DNA from: Bacteroides sp. CAG:443
Lineage (GTDB): Bacteria > Bacteroidota > Bacteroidia > Bacteroidales > Bacteroidaceae
NCBI GenBank assembly: GCA_000432735.1
Contig: FR887798.1
Coordinates: forward strand, 1 to 51,990
Reading direction: 5' to 3'
DNA: 51,990 bases
Shown: piece by piece, positions 24,249 to 31,273 of the stretch
How positions within the stretch are numbered: position 1 is the first letter of the stretch
Layout of the letters: every line of letters starts with the position of its first letter
Translations under genes and position numbers: made by a program
Notes under the pieces: model-generated
What the model saw: the letters and a program-made list of their open reading frames with translations, nothing else
Told to the model about the DNA's origin: nothing
The model's database searches: none

Positions 24249-24538
24249 GGTGTACCGTCCCACTTCTGTAAATATTGGAGTGTCCCACTTTTGGGACAGA
24301 TAACTACTGTATTATCAATAAGTTAAACCATTTTGTCCCACTTTTAGAGATATGGGACACGTGGGACAGTGGGACAGTAGAACGTATCGAGTGTATCGGT
24401 TGCAATACAGTATAACTACATTAATATCAATAATTTAAGTATTGTATCGTATCGATACGCTTAGAAATAATACACATGATACATTAAAAAATAGTACGAA
24501 TAATCTTCGTACCTGACCGATATATTACAGGGGTCGAC
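24249..24538. other. non-coding iteron-like region, candidate replication origin of element 2
   Basis: No gene. It contains seven copies of GTCCCA or its complement: direct at 24257, 24282 and 24335, inverted ending at 24298, 24359, 24368 and 24376. One pair forms the palindrome TGTCCCA-CTTT-TGGGACA (24281-24298). A second family follows: GTATCG repeats and the palindrome GTATCGATAC near 24465, separated by an A/T-rich stretch. The GTCCCA motif recurs as a tandem array at 27293-27360 beside the primase gene. Confidence 0.6.
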
Positions 24539-24590
24539 AAAAAAAAGACTCCTTTGATGATGTCCATTTGACGGACACCCTGTAAGGAGG
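24539..24590 (-). terminator. rho-independent terminator of the leftward genes
   Basis: On the minus strand CTCCTT..AAGGAG encloses an inner stem TGTCC..GGACA, then T(C)TTTTTTTT. It lies 116 bp beyond the stop at 24707. No gene was seen in between. Confidence 0.75.
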
Positions 24591-24706
24591 TACTATTTTA
24601 GGAACCCCGCTCAAATGATGTAAACCGGACTTCACCACACGCCAGTTTTGGGGTATGTAATTCGGCAGGAATTGGCCTAATATGGTTTTAGTGCGTATAA
24701 ATCAGC

Positions 24707-25024
24707 CTATAAACCTTTTTCTATCTCCTGCCAAAGTGATATCATTTCTTTGGTGGGAGCCTCATCTTTACCCAGAAACTCAAGATCTTTTCTTTGGTAT
24801 GGGGTGCGTTCAAAGCATATCAAGTCCAAAAGGTAGTTTTTAGCCCCTACAGGACGCAAATAGCATAGTTTCCGATATTCTCTATACTGCTGGTCTGAAA
24901 GTGGCTGAAAAAGGCTTATTCCCTGATATGAAAAAATAGTCTCATACACCCCATGCCCAGAATAAAGGACACGGAGTGTAAAAGGCTTGTTTGTTTCAAA
25001 AATGTTCTGAGGTTTCTTGCTCAT
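24707..25024 (-). CDS. uncharacterised small protein of element 2
   Basis: 105 residues, soluble. Beta-type N-terminal half ('PFTLRVLYSGHGVYETIFSYQGISLFQPLS') and helical C-terminal half. No family recognised. It is separated by 322 bp of repeat-rich DNA from the next upstream gene and followed by a terminator. Function unknown. Confidence 0.65.
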   Translation of the reverse strand: MSKKPQNIFETNKPFTLRVLYSGHGVYETIFSYQGISLFQPLSDQQYREYRKLCYLRPVGAKNYLLDLICFERTPYQRKDLEFLGKDEAPTKEMISLWQEIEKGL

Positions 25025-25346
25025 TGAGCTTGTTTGTAGCTTGTTTTCACACGTGCGCTAAGACTTTAACTAATTCGGGAAATTAACCATTTTTCAACCG
25101 ATTTAAGCCGTTTTCAAGCCGATTTCTCAATCATCAACGCTTGTTTAACGCTCGTTTTCTGCGCTTCCTCTGCGCTAAAACTATACAAAGGTTACACATA
25201 CGCGCGCGGACACTTAATCTAATTGATTTAATTGCTTACGTGTGCGCACGTGGACACATCGGAAAATTAAGATAATTCTATTTTTAAAGTAGATTTTTTT
25301 AGAAACCGGGCAGATTCTCCGCTATGGCAAACCTGCCCGGAATGAA
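25025..25346. other. non-coding repeat-rich spacer of element 2
   Basis: No gene supported. It contains two related GC-rich segments ending in GGACAC (near 25197-25216 and 25237-25257, with CGCGCGCG and the palindromic GTGCGCAC), and two copies of AA(C/G)CCGATTT near 25097-25130. At 25306-25340 CCGGGCAG..CTGCCCGG forms an 8-bp hairpin directly after the stop of the 25347 gene, a probable terminator. Confidence 0.5.
25306..25340 (-). terminator. hairpin terminator after the RusA-linked operon
   Basis: CCGGGCAG / CTGCCCGG, 19-nt loop, followed on the minus strand by TTTCTAAAAAAATC. The T-run is short, so efficiency is uncertain. Confidence 0.55.
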
Positions 25347-25808
25347 TTAATTTCCTTTCATAAAACGATCATGCTCGATTGCTTGGTATTCTCCCATTTC
25401 CGGATGCTTTAGAATCGCTTTAGTGTCTGTGTTAATCATATCAGCAATATGACTACATTCGTCTCCAGTTGCCGGAGCGCTTTTCCTATAACAACCTCCA
25501 CTTGTTTGTATAATCCAATCATCATACGGATTATCTCTGTAATCCGGATCAAAATGAGCGTTATACCCTAAAATGCCATCAGCTATCTTTTCGGATTCCG
25601 TTCTGTTATCCCATTGTTCAGGGTTATCAATAGCGTGCCTTGCAGCCTGGATACCCAATTTTTCATCTGCTGCAATGTTGGCGATACGCATGGCCCAATA
25701 TCTATCCACATCTGTTTCCTTATCCCATTTTTCGATAGCTTCTTTAGCTTTCTTGTAACCCTGTGTACTTGCCAGATTTGCGATGGCATGTAATAAATCT
25801 TTTCTCAT
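25347..25808 (-). CDS. uncharacterised protein downstream of the RusA-like gene
   Basis: 153 residues. Helical N-terminal half with a repeated A/W pattern ('KKAKEAIEKWDKETDVDRYWAMRIANIAADEKLGIQAARHAID'), then an acidic, aromatic segment. No known domain recognised. It follows the RusA-like gene by 12 bp and is the last gene of the replication operon. Function unknown. Confidence 0.68.
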   Translation of the reverse strand: MRKDLLHAIANLASTQGYKKAKEAIEKWDKETDVDRYWAMRIANIAADEKLGIQAARHAIDNPEQWDNRTESEKIADGILGYNAHFDPDYRDNPYDDWIIQTSGGCYRKSAPATGDECSHIADMINTDTKAILKHPEMGEYQAIEHDRFMKGN

Positions 25809-25820
25809 AATCTGAAAATT

Positions 25821-26213
25821 TTAAAAGTTAGTAAATAATTGTTTCTGCTCGTTCACCTCCAGAATAGCAAACTCTATCCGGGGGTGATATCTGTCTATTT
25901 TCTTTTCCGCTGTAATCTGAAAGCATAGTTTATCGTCCGTAATGGCCCCGACCATTTGCAGACAATCCAAAAGCGTTTTTAAGCTATTATCAAGGTCGAA
26001 ACGTACCGAACTGTGAAACACACGCACAAACAGGCGGAAACGGCTTGAAATGCCCCTATTTCGGTATATCTTGCATTGTTGAGCAAAAGAACGTTCATAC
26101 GTTCTTATCTTTTCATCCTTGATAATCCGCTTTGTACCGAACTTTCCCGGTACGGCCTGGTAATGGTTGGCCTTTGCTAGAATCTGACCATATATTATTT
26201 CTACTTCCATCAT
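25821..26213 (-). CDS. RusA-family Holliday-junction endonuclease
   Basis: 130 residues, the normal length for RusA. The family signature is visible at about 74-110: 'FDLDNSLKTLLDCLQMVGAITDDKLCFQITAEKK', with acidic catalytic residues D-x-D-N, the helix K, and a second D-D pair followed by K. RusA enzymes resolve Holliday junctions, usually for lambdoid-type phages. The start overlaps the primase stop (ATGA). Its presence with primase and ATPase indicates element-encoded replication or recombination. Confidence 0.85.
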   Translation of the reverse strand: MMEVEIIYGQILAKANHYQAVPGKFGTKRIIKDEKIRTYERSFAQQCKIYRNRGISSRFRLFVRVFHSSVRFDLDNSLKTLLDCLQMVGAITDDKLCFQITAEKKIDRYHPRIEFAILEVNEQKQLFTNF

Positions 26214-27274
26214 GCAACCAGTTCTAAATCAAACATATCAATAAGTAGTTGTAAAGCCGGGTTAACTTCTATCATAGCCTGTAAAGTCTTTTCCGCTTCT
26301 GTGATTGCTGTTTTAACTTCCGTAACGGTACTTTCAGACAAACAACGTATCAGCCAGTCGGCAATATCTATTTTGTTGGCTCTATCCTCATCGGTAGCGT
26401 TCTTCTCCAGCAGGTCGGAAACTACTACTTTGCATCCGATAGCCTCAACCTCTTTAGCCTTATTGCTCCAGTACTCGAAACCGTCCACATCCGGGAACAT
26501 GACAACCGTTCTGCCTTGCAAGACTTTCAGCTTATCAATGGATAGTTGGGATTTGCCGCCAGTAGCCAGCCAAATGTAATCAGGATAAACACCGGAAGCG
26601 ATTAAAGCACTCTTTTCGGATTCAACCAAAGCAACCACCTTAGTAGGGTATATCTTTAGCAGGTGTTCACCAAAAAGGCATTGCACTAAATGATAGTCAT
26701 CCGGCAATAGTCCCTGTTTTTTCATAATGGCATGGATCCAATTTATACCGCCTCCATCCTTTACCCTGTGACCTGTATCGGGGTCGTATTTCATAATCTT
26801 ACCAGTCCTTACCTTTCCTTTGGTGTCTATCTGCCAGTAGATGATACTACCGTCTTTAGTCGCTCCTAAAGCGTAATCCTGCATTAACCTTTCAATAGTA
26901 GGAGATTCCAAAGAATAGCGGTCAAACAATCCGCAAAGAAAACATACAAAGGAACTGTTATAGCTTGCCGACTTTTCTACATACTGAAAAGGAATGTAAC
27001 CAATTTTTCGCTGAGGCTTCTGTATTGGTTTCTGCTGTACTGGACTTACAAAACGTTCTTTCTCTACTGGATTATCAATAAAGAACTGTTTGGGTGTGTA
27101 ATGGTAGCCGCATCCGCTTTCATGGTTACACCTGCCTACCGTTTTATCTATTGGTAGCCCGGTGTTTCCATCCAAGTAATAAGCGAATGAATGAGGGTCG
27201 CCACATTTCGGGCATTTGTGCCGTGAAGCCCGTCCCGTGTATTTCTCTAAATATGGTTGGTTATAATTATTCAT
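26210..27274 (-). CDS. toprim primase-like protein with N-terminal zinc finger (DUF6371-type)
   Basis: 354 residues from the ATG at 27274. Zinc finger 'HKCPKCGDPHSF......GRCNHESGCGYHYTP' (about 17-58). Toprim motifs 'VVALVESEKSALIAS' and 'VVMFPDVDGFEYW' (DxD) at about 215-275. Likely primes element replication. An alternative start at 27364 (ATG overlapping the upstream TGA as TGATG) would add 30 residues encoded by the GTCCCA iterons; homology begins only near Met 27274, so I chose that, but the coupled start cannot be excluded. Confidence 0.85.
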   Translation of the reverse strand: MNNYNQPYLEKYTGRASRHKCPKCGDPHSFAYYLDGNTGLPIDKTVGRCNHESGCGYHYTPKQFFIDNPVEKERFVSPVQQKPIQKPQRKIGYIPFQYVEKSASYNSSFVCFLCGLFDRYSLESPTIERLMQDYALGATKDGSIIYWQIDTKGKVRTGKIMKYDPDTGHRVKDGGGINWIHAIMKKQGLLPDDYHLVQCLFGEHLLKIYPTKVVALVESEKSALIASGVYPDYIWLATGGKSQLSIDKLKVLQGRTVVMFPDVDGFEYWSNKAKEVEAIGCKVVVSDLLEKNATDEDRANKIDIADWLIRCLSESTVTEVKTAITEAEKTLQAMIEVNPALQLLIDMFDLELVA

Positions 27275-27292
27275 GTCGTTAATATTTAAATC

Positions 27293-27360
27293 TGTCCCAC
27301 TGTCCCAAGTGTCCCAAATGTCCCACTGTCCCAAGTGTCTCAGGCGTGGGACGTGGGACA
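27293..27360. repeat. iteron-like tandem array TGTCCCA
   Basis: Six direct units of 8-9 bp (27293, 27301, 27310, 27319, 27327, 27336; the last reads TGTCTCA), then two inverted units GTGGGAC (27346-27352, 27353-27359). The same motif appears seven times at 24257-24376. Candidate binding sites for the element's initiator or repressor. Confidence 0.78.
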
Positions 27361-27363
27361 CCA

Positions 27364-28431
27364 TCACATTTTCAAAATTCTTCCGACTTTTGATTTACTG
27401 ATATTCAGTTCTTTAGCAATTTCTCTTATAGACTTACCCTGTCCCGCCAACTGTTTTATGTTCTCTGTTTCCTGGGACAAATCTTTGTCGGATGGCTCTT
27501 TCAGGTGTTCTTTTTCTGTGGCATATCCTATGTTTACAAACTGCAAGAACGAGCCAGTTTTCTCAATAGCCGACACTATAACGTTATCGGCATCGTATGT
27601 ATAATTACCATACCTTACTTTAAGCTGCTTGATATACCTTAGATCGCTATCTTTTGCGCTCTTGCCGATAGCAAATACACTATCGAAGAAGTTGTATAGT
27701 TTTTTACTTCCGGCAAGATCGTTTTGTGTGATTGGATTTGACAAGCATCTTTTAGGGGTATGAGCCAGCACGAGTATTGATAAGCCGTATTTCTTTTTAA
27801 GAGCCATGAGCCGAAACATGAGCAAACCTGCTGCATCTCCTTTTTCTGATGCTATGCACAAATAAGTTAGATTATCAATGATAAGCACCCTTGCACCTGT
27901 TTGCAGTGCTGTTTGTTCGATATTCTCTATCACAACCTCCTCAAAGTTCGTAGTATCTAAAGATTCACGATTTATTTCCACCCTATAAAGATTATCCGGG
28001 AACTGGTTAAGGTTGCCTTTCTCATCGCTATATCTCAACTGGAATTGTTTGTCTGAAAGCTCAAAGTCAAAATACAAAACCCGTTGTTTCTCCGCTATGC
28101 TTGTCGCTATCTGTACTGCATAGATGGACTTTCCTAAATTGGAATCGGAAAATAAGCAACATACCTCACCTTCATACCATAGTGAGAGCCAAAGCGAATC
28201 TGGGTTGGGCCTTAATGCAGCTTCCTTAATAGTCCTGTTTGCTGTCTTTACGGTAAACATTCCTATCTGTTCCGGTACGGCTGCTGCTAACTGGTCGGCT
28301 TTCTGGAGTTCTGCGCCTATGGCTTGAATGTAATTTAATTCTCTTTTGACGGGTTGATAATTAGATGAATTATTGTTATCTTTGTGGGTGTAATCGTGTG
28401 TCTGTCCGGGGTTATTATTGACTATGTCCAT
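27364..28431 (-). CDS. RepA/RecA-like replicative ATPase (AAA_25-type)
   Basis: 355 residues. Walker A 'CCLFSDSNLGKSIYAVQIA' (about 91-109), Walker B 'ARVLIIDNLTYLC' (about 177-189), 'LSILVLAHTPKR' (sensor), and a C-terminal HTH ('KSIREIAKELNISKSKVGRILKM'). This is the hexameric RepA-type helicase layout of plasmid and phage replicons. Second of five closely packed genes: HTH - ATPase - primase - RusA - unknown. It probably drives replication of element 2 with the primase. Confidence 0.86.
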   Translation of the reverse strand: MDIVNNNPGQTHDYTHKDNNNSSNYQPVKRELNYIQAIGAELQKADQLAAAVPEQIGMFTVKTANRTIKEAALRPNPDSLWLSLWYEGEVCCLFSDSNLGKSIYAVQIATSIAEKQRVLYFDFELSDKQFQLRYSDEKGNLNQFPDNLYRVEINRESLDTTNFEEVVIENIEQTALQTGARVLIIDNLTYLCIASEKGDAAGLLMFRLMALKKKYGLSILVLAHTPKRCLSNPITQNDLAGSKKLYNFFDSVFAIGKSAKDSDLRYIKQLKVRYGNYTYDADNVIVSAIEKTGSFLQFVNIGYATEKEHLKEPSDKDLSQETENIKQLAGQGKSIREIAKELNISKSKVGRILKM

Positions 28432-28447
28432 AGTAACTCCCTTCTTT

Positions 28448-28753
28448 TTATTTAGATACCTTTTTCAAGGCATCATTAATATCTTTATCCGTATAATACA
28501 CACGTCCCCCGACACGATGGGCATTTATGATTCCGGCTTTCGTCCACGCATCTAAGGTTACAAGGGAAACACGCAATTTTGCAGCGGCTTCTTTACGTTT
28601 GTTCAATCCGTTTTTAGGGATTTCTTCCTGTTGGGGAATAGATTCTAAGATATTAGCCAGCTTCTTATCAAGTAAACGGCTAATCATGCTTTCAAAGTCG
28701 CTCATCGTTGCGCCTTGAATAAGCATTGAGTTAGGGGATAAAAAATTTGCCAT
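28448..28753 (-). CDS. helix-turn-helix excisionase-like protein
   Basis: 101 residues. 'LNKRKEAAAKLRVSLVTLDAWTKAGIINAHRVGGRVYYTDKDINDALKKV' (about 50-99) is a HTH_17-type domain as in excisionases. The first ~16 residues may not be translated (second Met at 28705). 16 bp upstream of the ATPase gene. Either the directionality factor for the integrase or a replication regulator. Confidence 0.82.
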   Translation of the reverse strand: MANFLSPNSMLIQGATMSDFESMISRLLDKKLANILESIPQQEEIPKNGLNKRKEAAAKLRVSLVTLDAWTKAGIINAHRVGGRVYYTDKDINDALKKVSK

Positions 28754-28821
28754 AAGTTACTTGTTTTTAGTTCTTATGGCAAATTTCTTTGTTTTTGCTA
28801 TGTGCAATATTGCTTGCAATA

Positions 28822-29490
28822 TTACAAATTGTTTGTTCTTTGCTTTATTCTTCCTTTTTCGTACTCTATTCCAATAAGTGCGAATTTCTCTTTTAATACT
28901 TCTTCGTTTTCATATCCTGTATTTGGTACTAAACCGTTATTTCTTATAGAAAATTCAGTACCACCACAAAGCCATGATATGAATTTCGCTAAATCTACAT
29001 CAGAAGAATATTCTATTCCGGCACTCTTTAATAATGTTCTTATAACATCTACTTGTTCAGGGGTTGTTGCTGTTGGTTCCTTCTTTTTACGAAAACACCG
29101 CCTATCATACACTTGTGATTCATTGGGCTCGGTTAATACTATTTTTTTGTACCCCAAGTTAATAGATTCTTGATTCAAACTTATCCCAAAACATTTAAAT
29201 ACATCGCTTAATTCATATAAAAAGTAAATCAGTTCGCTTGTCTCATCATCGTTTCCAGCAATGTCATAATTGTCAATATTATTGATGGCATCCGAAAATT
29301 CTCCTTCTACACACATGTAGTTCCATATATAGTTTAAAATAATCCTGCTATATGCTTTTTGATTACTGTCATTCATGGTAACTAGCTTGTTTGTTACGGC
29401 ATCTACACATTCAAACATCTTAATGTAACAGCCTTCTTTATCGAAATCACTACTATAAACATATTCGACATACTTTCTAATATTCTCCAT
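28822..29490 (-). CDS. uncharacterised protein directly downstream of integrase 2
   Basis: 222 residues, acidic and helical, no signal or membrane segment. A short motif near the end, 'DVDLAKFISWLCGGTEFSIRNN', and a C-terminal 'KEKFALIGIEYEKGRIK' have the look of proteins that follow integrases in Bacteroides phages and elements, but I do not recognise a family. One base separates its ATG from the integrase stop, so it is translationally coupled to the integrase. Confidence 0.72.
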   Translation of the reverse strand: MENIRKYVEYVYSSDFDKEGCYIKMFECVDAVTNKLVTMNDSNQKAYSRIILNYIWNYMCVEGEFSDAINNIDNYDIAGNDDETSELIYFLYELSDVFKCFGISLNQESINLGYKKIVLTEPNESQVYDRRCFRKKKEPTATTPEQVDVIRTLLKSAGIEYSSDVDLAKFISWLCGGTEFSIRNNGLVPNTGYENEEVLKEKFALIGIEYEKGRIKQRTNNL

Positions 29491-29491
29491 A

Positions 29492-30760
29492 TCACATCAC
29501 TTTTAACAGGTTACCGTTCTTCTGCCAGTGCATCATCAGCATCTTGGCATGTTCTTCTTTAGTCACTTTGATATATTTCAGGAATGCGGACTCTGTGCGA
29601 TGGCCAGTAATCTGCATGATAGATACAGCAGGGAACCCGGATTTATATAGATTAGTGGCAAAACTTCTTCGGGCCGTATGGCTGCTCACCAGTTGCCATT
29701 TCTCATAAACTGTAGTCTGTTTCTTACCTCCACGTGTGATTGATTTCAATATCCGGCTGTTTATACCAACTATCCTACAAACTTCCTTGATATAGTCGTT
29801 AAACTTCTGATTGCTTATATTCGCTGGAAGATCACCTTCATATTTGTCCCAAATGGCCTTGAACACCGGATGCACAGGAATAACTACAGGCGCATCGGTC
29901 TTATGCTGTGTAATGGTTATCATCCCACCAGCAATGTTTTCTTTCCTTATACTGGTAAAGTCAGAAAAACGCAATCCGGTCCAGCAACCTATCAGAAACA
30001 AATCACGCACCCGTTCAAGTCTTGGGCATGATGAAAAATCAAATCGGGCCAGACTGTCAAGTTCATCCTCAGACAACGCAATGTTATCACTTTGCTCTGA
30101 CACACCTTTAAAGAACTGAAACTTCGTGTTGCTTGTCAAATCATTCTCGTTTGCAGAGCGCATAAAGGCCTTTATACAGACTATCTTATGGCCGATAGTA
30201 TTTGTACTAAGGTTCTGTTCCTGAAGGAATGCGATAAAATCGTTCATGAAGGACTGGTTGATATTGTTGAAATCCAGTTTTACTCCTCTTTTCTTTTCAT
30301 ATTCTAGGATATAGTGATACGTCCTTGCATATTCCCTCATAGTCTTATAGGAAAGCGTCTGACCGCCCCGTTTCGGGTTTGTCCTTGTTTCGCAATTCTT
30401 GATGAACTCTTCGAAATAGGAATGAAAATCTTTGGCCTGTGCTCTCTTTTTCCCGAAATGAACGTCCAGAAGGTTCTTGAGCGAATCTTTCGACAAAGTT
30501 TCATTTTCAGACATAGCCACCTGAGCCATGAAAGATTTTATCAAAGCATCAATAGCATTTAAAGCCCCGTTCACTTCCTCACGATAAGAACAATAACCGG
30601 TATTTCTTACTCTCTCCTTTTTTTCATCCCACAAGGAAGGCTTCACTTTTAAGGGTGTTGCGTACATCAGCTTTTCGTTTCTACCGAATCTCGATGTGAC
30701 ATAAACGGTCTGTTCCGTCTTTGCATCCATATCACGGATGATGAATTTAATATTTGCCAT
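29492..30760 (-). CDS. tyrosine site-specific integrase of element 2
   Basis: 422 residues from the ATG at 30760. Arm-binding N-terminus (about 1-90), SAM-like core-binding domain (about 105-195), catalytic domain with Arg I 'GCWTGLRFSDFTSI', 'VSSHTARRSFATNL' (H-x-x-R), 'QITGHRTESAFLKYI' (His and Tyr nucleophile). All catalytic residues are present, unlike integrase 1. The minus-strand -7 box TATCTTTG at 30784-30791 puts transcription start near 30777, which excludes the starts at 30808 and 30781. Adjacent to the right att copy. Confidence 0.93.
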   Translation of the reverse strand: MANIKFIIRDMDAKTEQTVYVTSRFGRNEKLMYATPLKVKPSLWDEKKERVRNTGYCSYREEVNGALNAIDALIKSFMAQVAMSENETLSKDSLKNLLDVHFGKKRAQAKDFHSYFEEFIKNCETRTNPKRGGQTLSYKTMREYARTYHYILEYEKKRGVKLDFNNINQSFMNDFIAFLQEQNLSTNTIGHKIVCIKAFMRSANENDLTSNTKFQFFKGVSEQSDNIALSEDELDSLARFDFSSCPRLERVRDLFLIGCWTGLRFSDFTSIRKENIAGGMITITQHKTDAPVVIPVHPVFKAIWDKYEGDLPANISNQKFNDYIKEVCRIVGINSRILKSITRGGKKQTTVYEKWQLVSSHTARRSFATNLYKSGFPAVSIMQITGHRTESAFLKYIKVTKEEHAKMLMMHWQKNGNLLKVM

Positions 30761-30783
30761 ATTAACTACTTTTGAATCCATAA

Positions 30784-30791
30784 CAAAGATA
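30784..30791 (-). promoter_or_regulatory. -7 promoter element for integrase 2
   Basis: TATCTTTG on the minus strand, 23 bp before the ATG at 30760. It lies beside the arm-type sites, so integrase binding could autoregulate. Confidence 0.65.
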
Positions 30792-30819
30792 CTAAAAGTA
30801 CGGAACAAACAGAAAGAAT

Positions 30820-30837
30820 GTTCCGTTTTTGTTCCGC
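30820..30837 (+). repeat. arm-type repeat, right end of element 2
   Basis: GTTCCGTTTTTGTTCCGC, identical in sequence and orientation to 22003-22020; a single inverted CGGAAC is at 30801-30806. Confidence 0.7.
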
Positions 30838-30966
30838 AAAATCTATGTTTTTCTTTCCTGTTTGATGTTATTATATGATTTCATAAAACGACAAACAATT
30901 GGTTATCAGATTAAAATAATAAAATAAGAGAAAATAAGACAAAGATAAAAAAATCTAGGTTAGATA

Positions 30967-30981
30967 CCAGTCACCCCGACT
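30967..30981 (+). repeat. attR of element 2 (15-bp core)
   Basis: CCAGTCACCCCGACT, identical to tRNA-Pro 4925-4939 and to the middle att copy; the next bases ACT(A/G)GT are nearly identical too. The shortness shows that crossover for element 2 lies within the last bases of the tRNA. Confidence 0.82.
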
Positions 30982-30984
30982 AGT

Positions 30985-31023
30985 AAAAAGCATTGATAAT
31001 CTGATGATAGTCGATGCTTTTTT
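30985..31023 (+). terminator. terminator right of the last att copy
   Basis: AAAAAGCATTGA pairs with TCGATGCTTTTTT (one G.T pair), loop of 14 nt, then a T-rich run. Possibly the original chromosomal terminator of the tRNA. Confidence 0.75.
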
Positions 31024-31197
31024 GTTTTTTGTAGCTTATAAAGCTATAGCGGTTGACGCTGTGGTCGACACGAAAAGTCAACCAAGAAGTCAACCGTATT
31101 TTTTATGAAAGCTGCAATTTCGATTATGTACTACAAGGGCTCAACGTAGAAACCGAAAGCTTCGTTACTTTAAGCATAATATTAATTTAAAGAAAAA
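31024..31197 (+). pseudogene. integrase-start relic of a third element
   Basis: An ATG at 31105 opens MKAAISIMYYKGST and stops at 31149; this is the typical opening of Bacteroidales tyrosine integrases (MKAT.SI.YYK). Upstream, GTCAACC occurs twice 12 bp apart (near 31078 and 31090) and GGTTGAC/GGTCGAC in inverse (near 31051 and 31063), resembling arm-type sites. Probably the decayed edge of another element that used the same att site. The residual coding part is too short to be sure. Confidence 0.4.
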
Positions 31198-31230
31198 GGC
31201 CATCTCAAGTTCATTCATTATGAGACGGCC
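31198..31230 (-). terminator. terminator of the DUF134/NifX gene
   Basis: GGCC.TCTCA / TGAGA.GGCC hairpin (one mismatch), followed on the minus strand by TTTTTCTTT. Confidence 0.7.
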
Positions 31231-31273
31231 CCTTTTCAACACTGATATCAAGTAATATCTTACTTTTCACACA

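Larger units (their letters stand above)
21922..30981. mobile_element. element 2: small integrated element without relaxase or capsid genes
   Basis: Bounded by the tRNA-derived repeat at 21922-21969 and a 15-bp core repeat at 30967-30981, with its own integrase next to the right end and an 18-bp arm-type repeat inside each end. Content: excisionase-like HTH, RepA-like ATPase, toprim primase, RusA resolvase, Cro/CI-type repressor, an SH3-barrel-like protein and small unknowns. No mobilization, packaging, capsid or tail gene was found, so it looks like a phage satellite or a minimal replicating island that uses a helper. Confidence 0.82.

Noticed and set aside
24257..24376. possible CRISPR-like array because of repeated GTCCCAC
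   Set aside because: Units are only 6-8 bp, in both orientations and irregularly spaced; iterons or operators fit better.
25151..25216. 21-residue basic minus-strand peptide (MCNLCIVLAQ...)
   Set aside because: No coupling, no promoter and no conservation evidence; too short to support.
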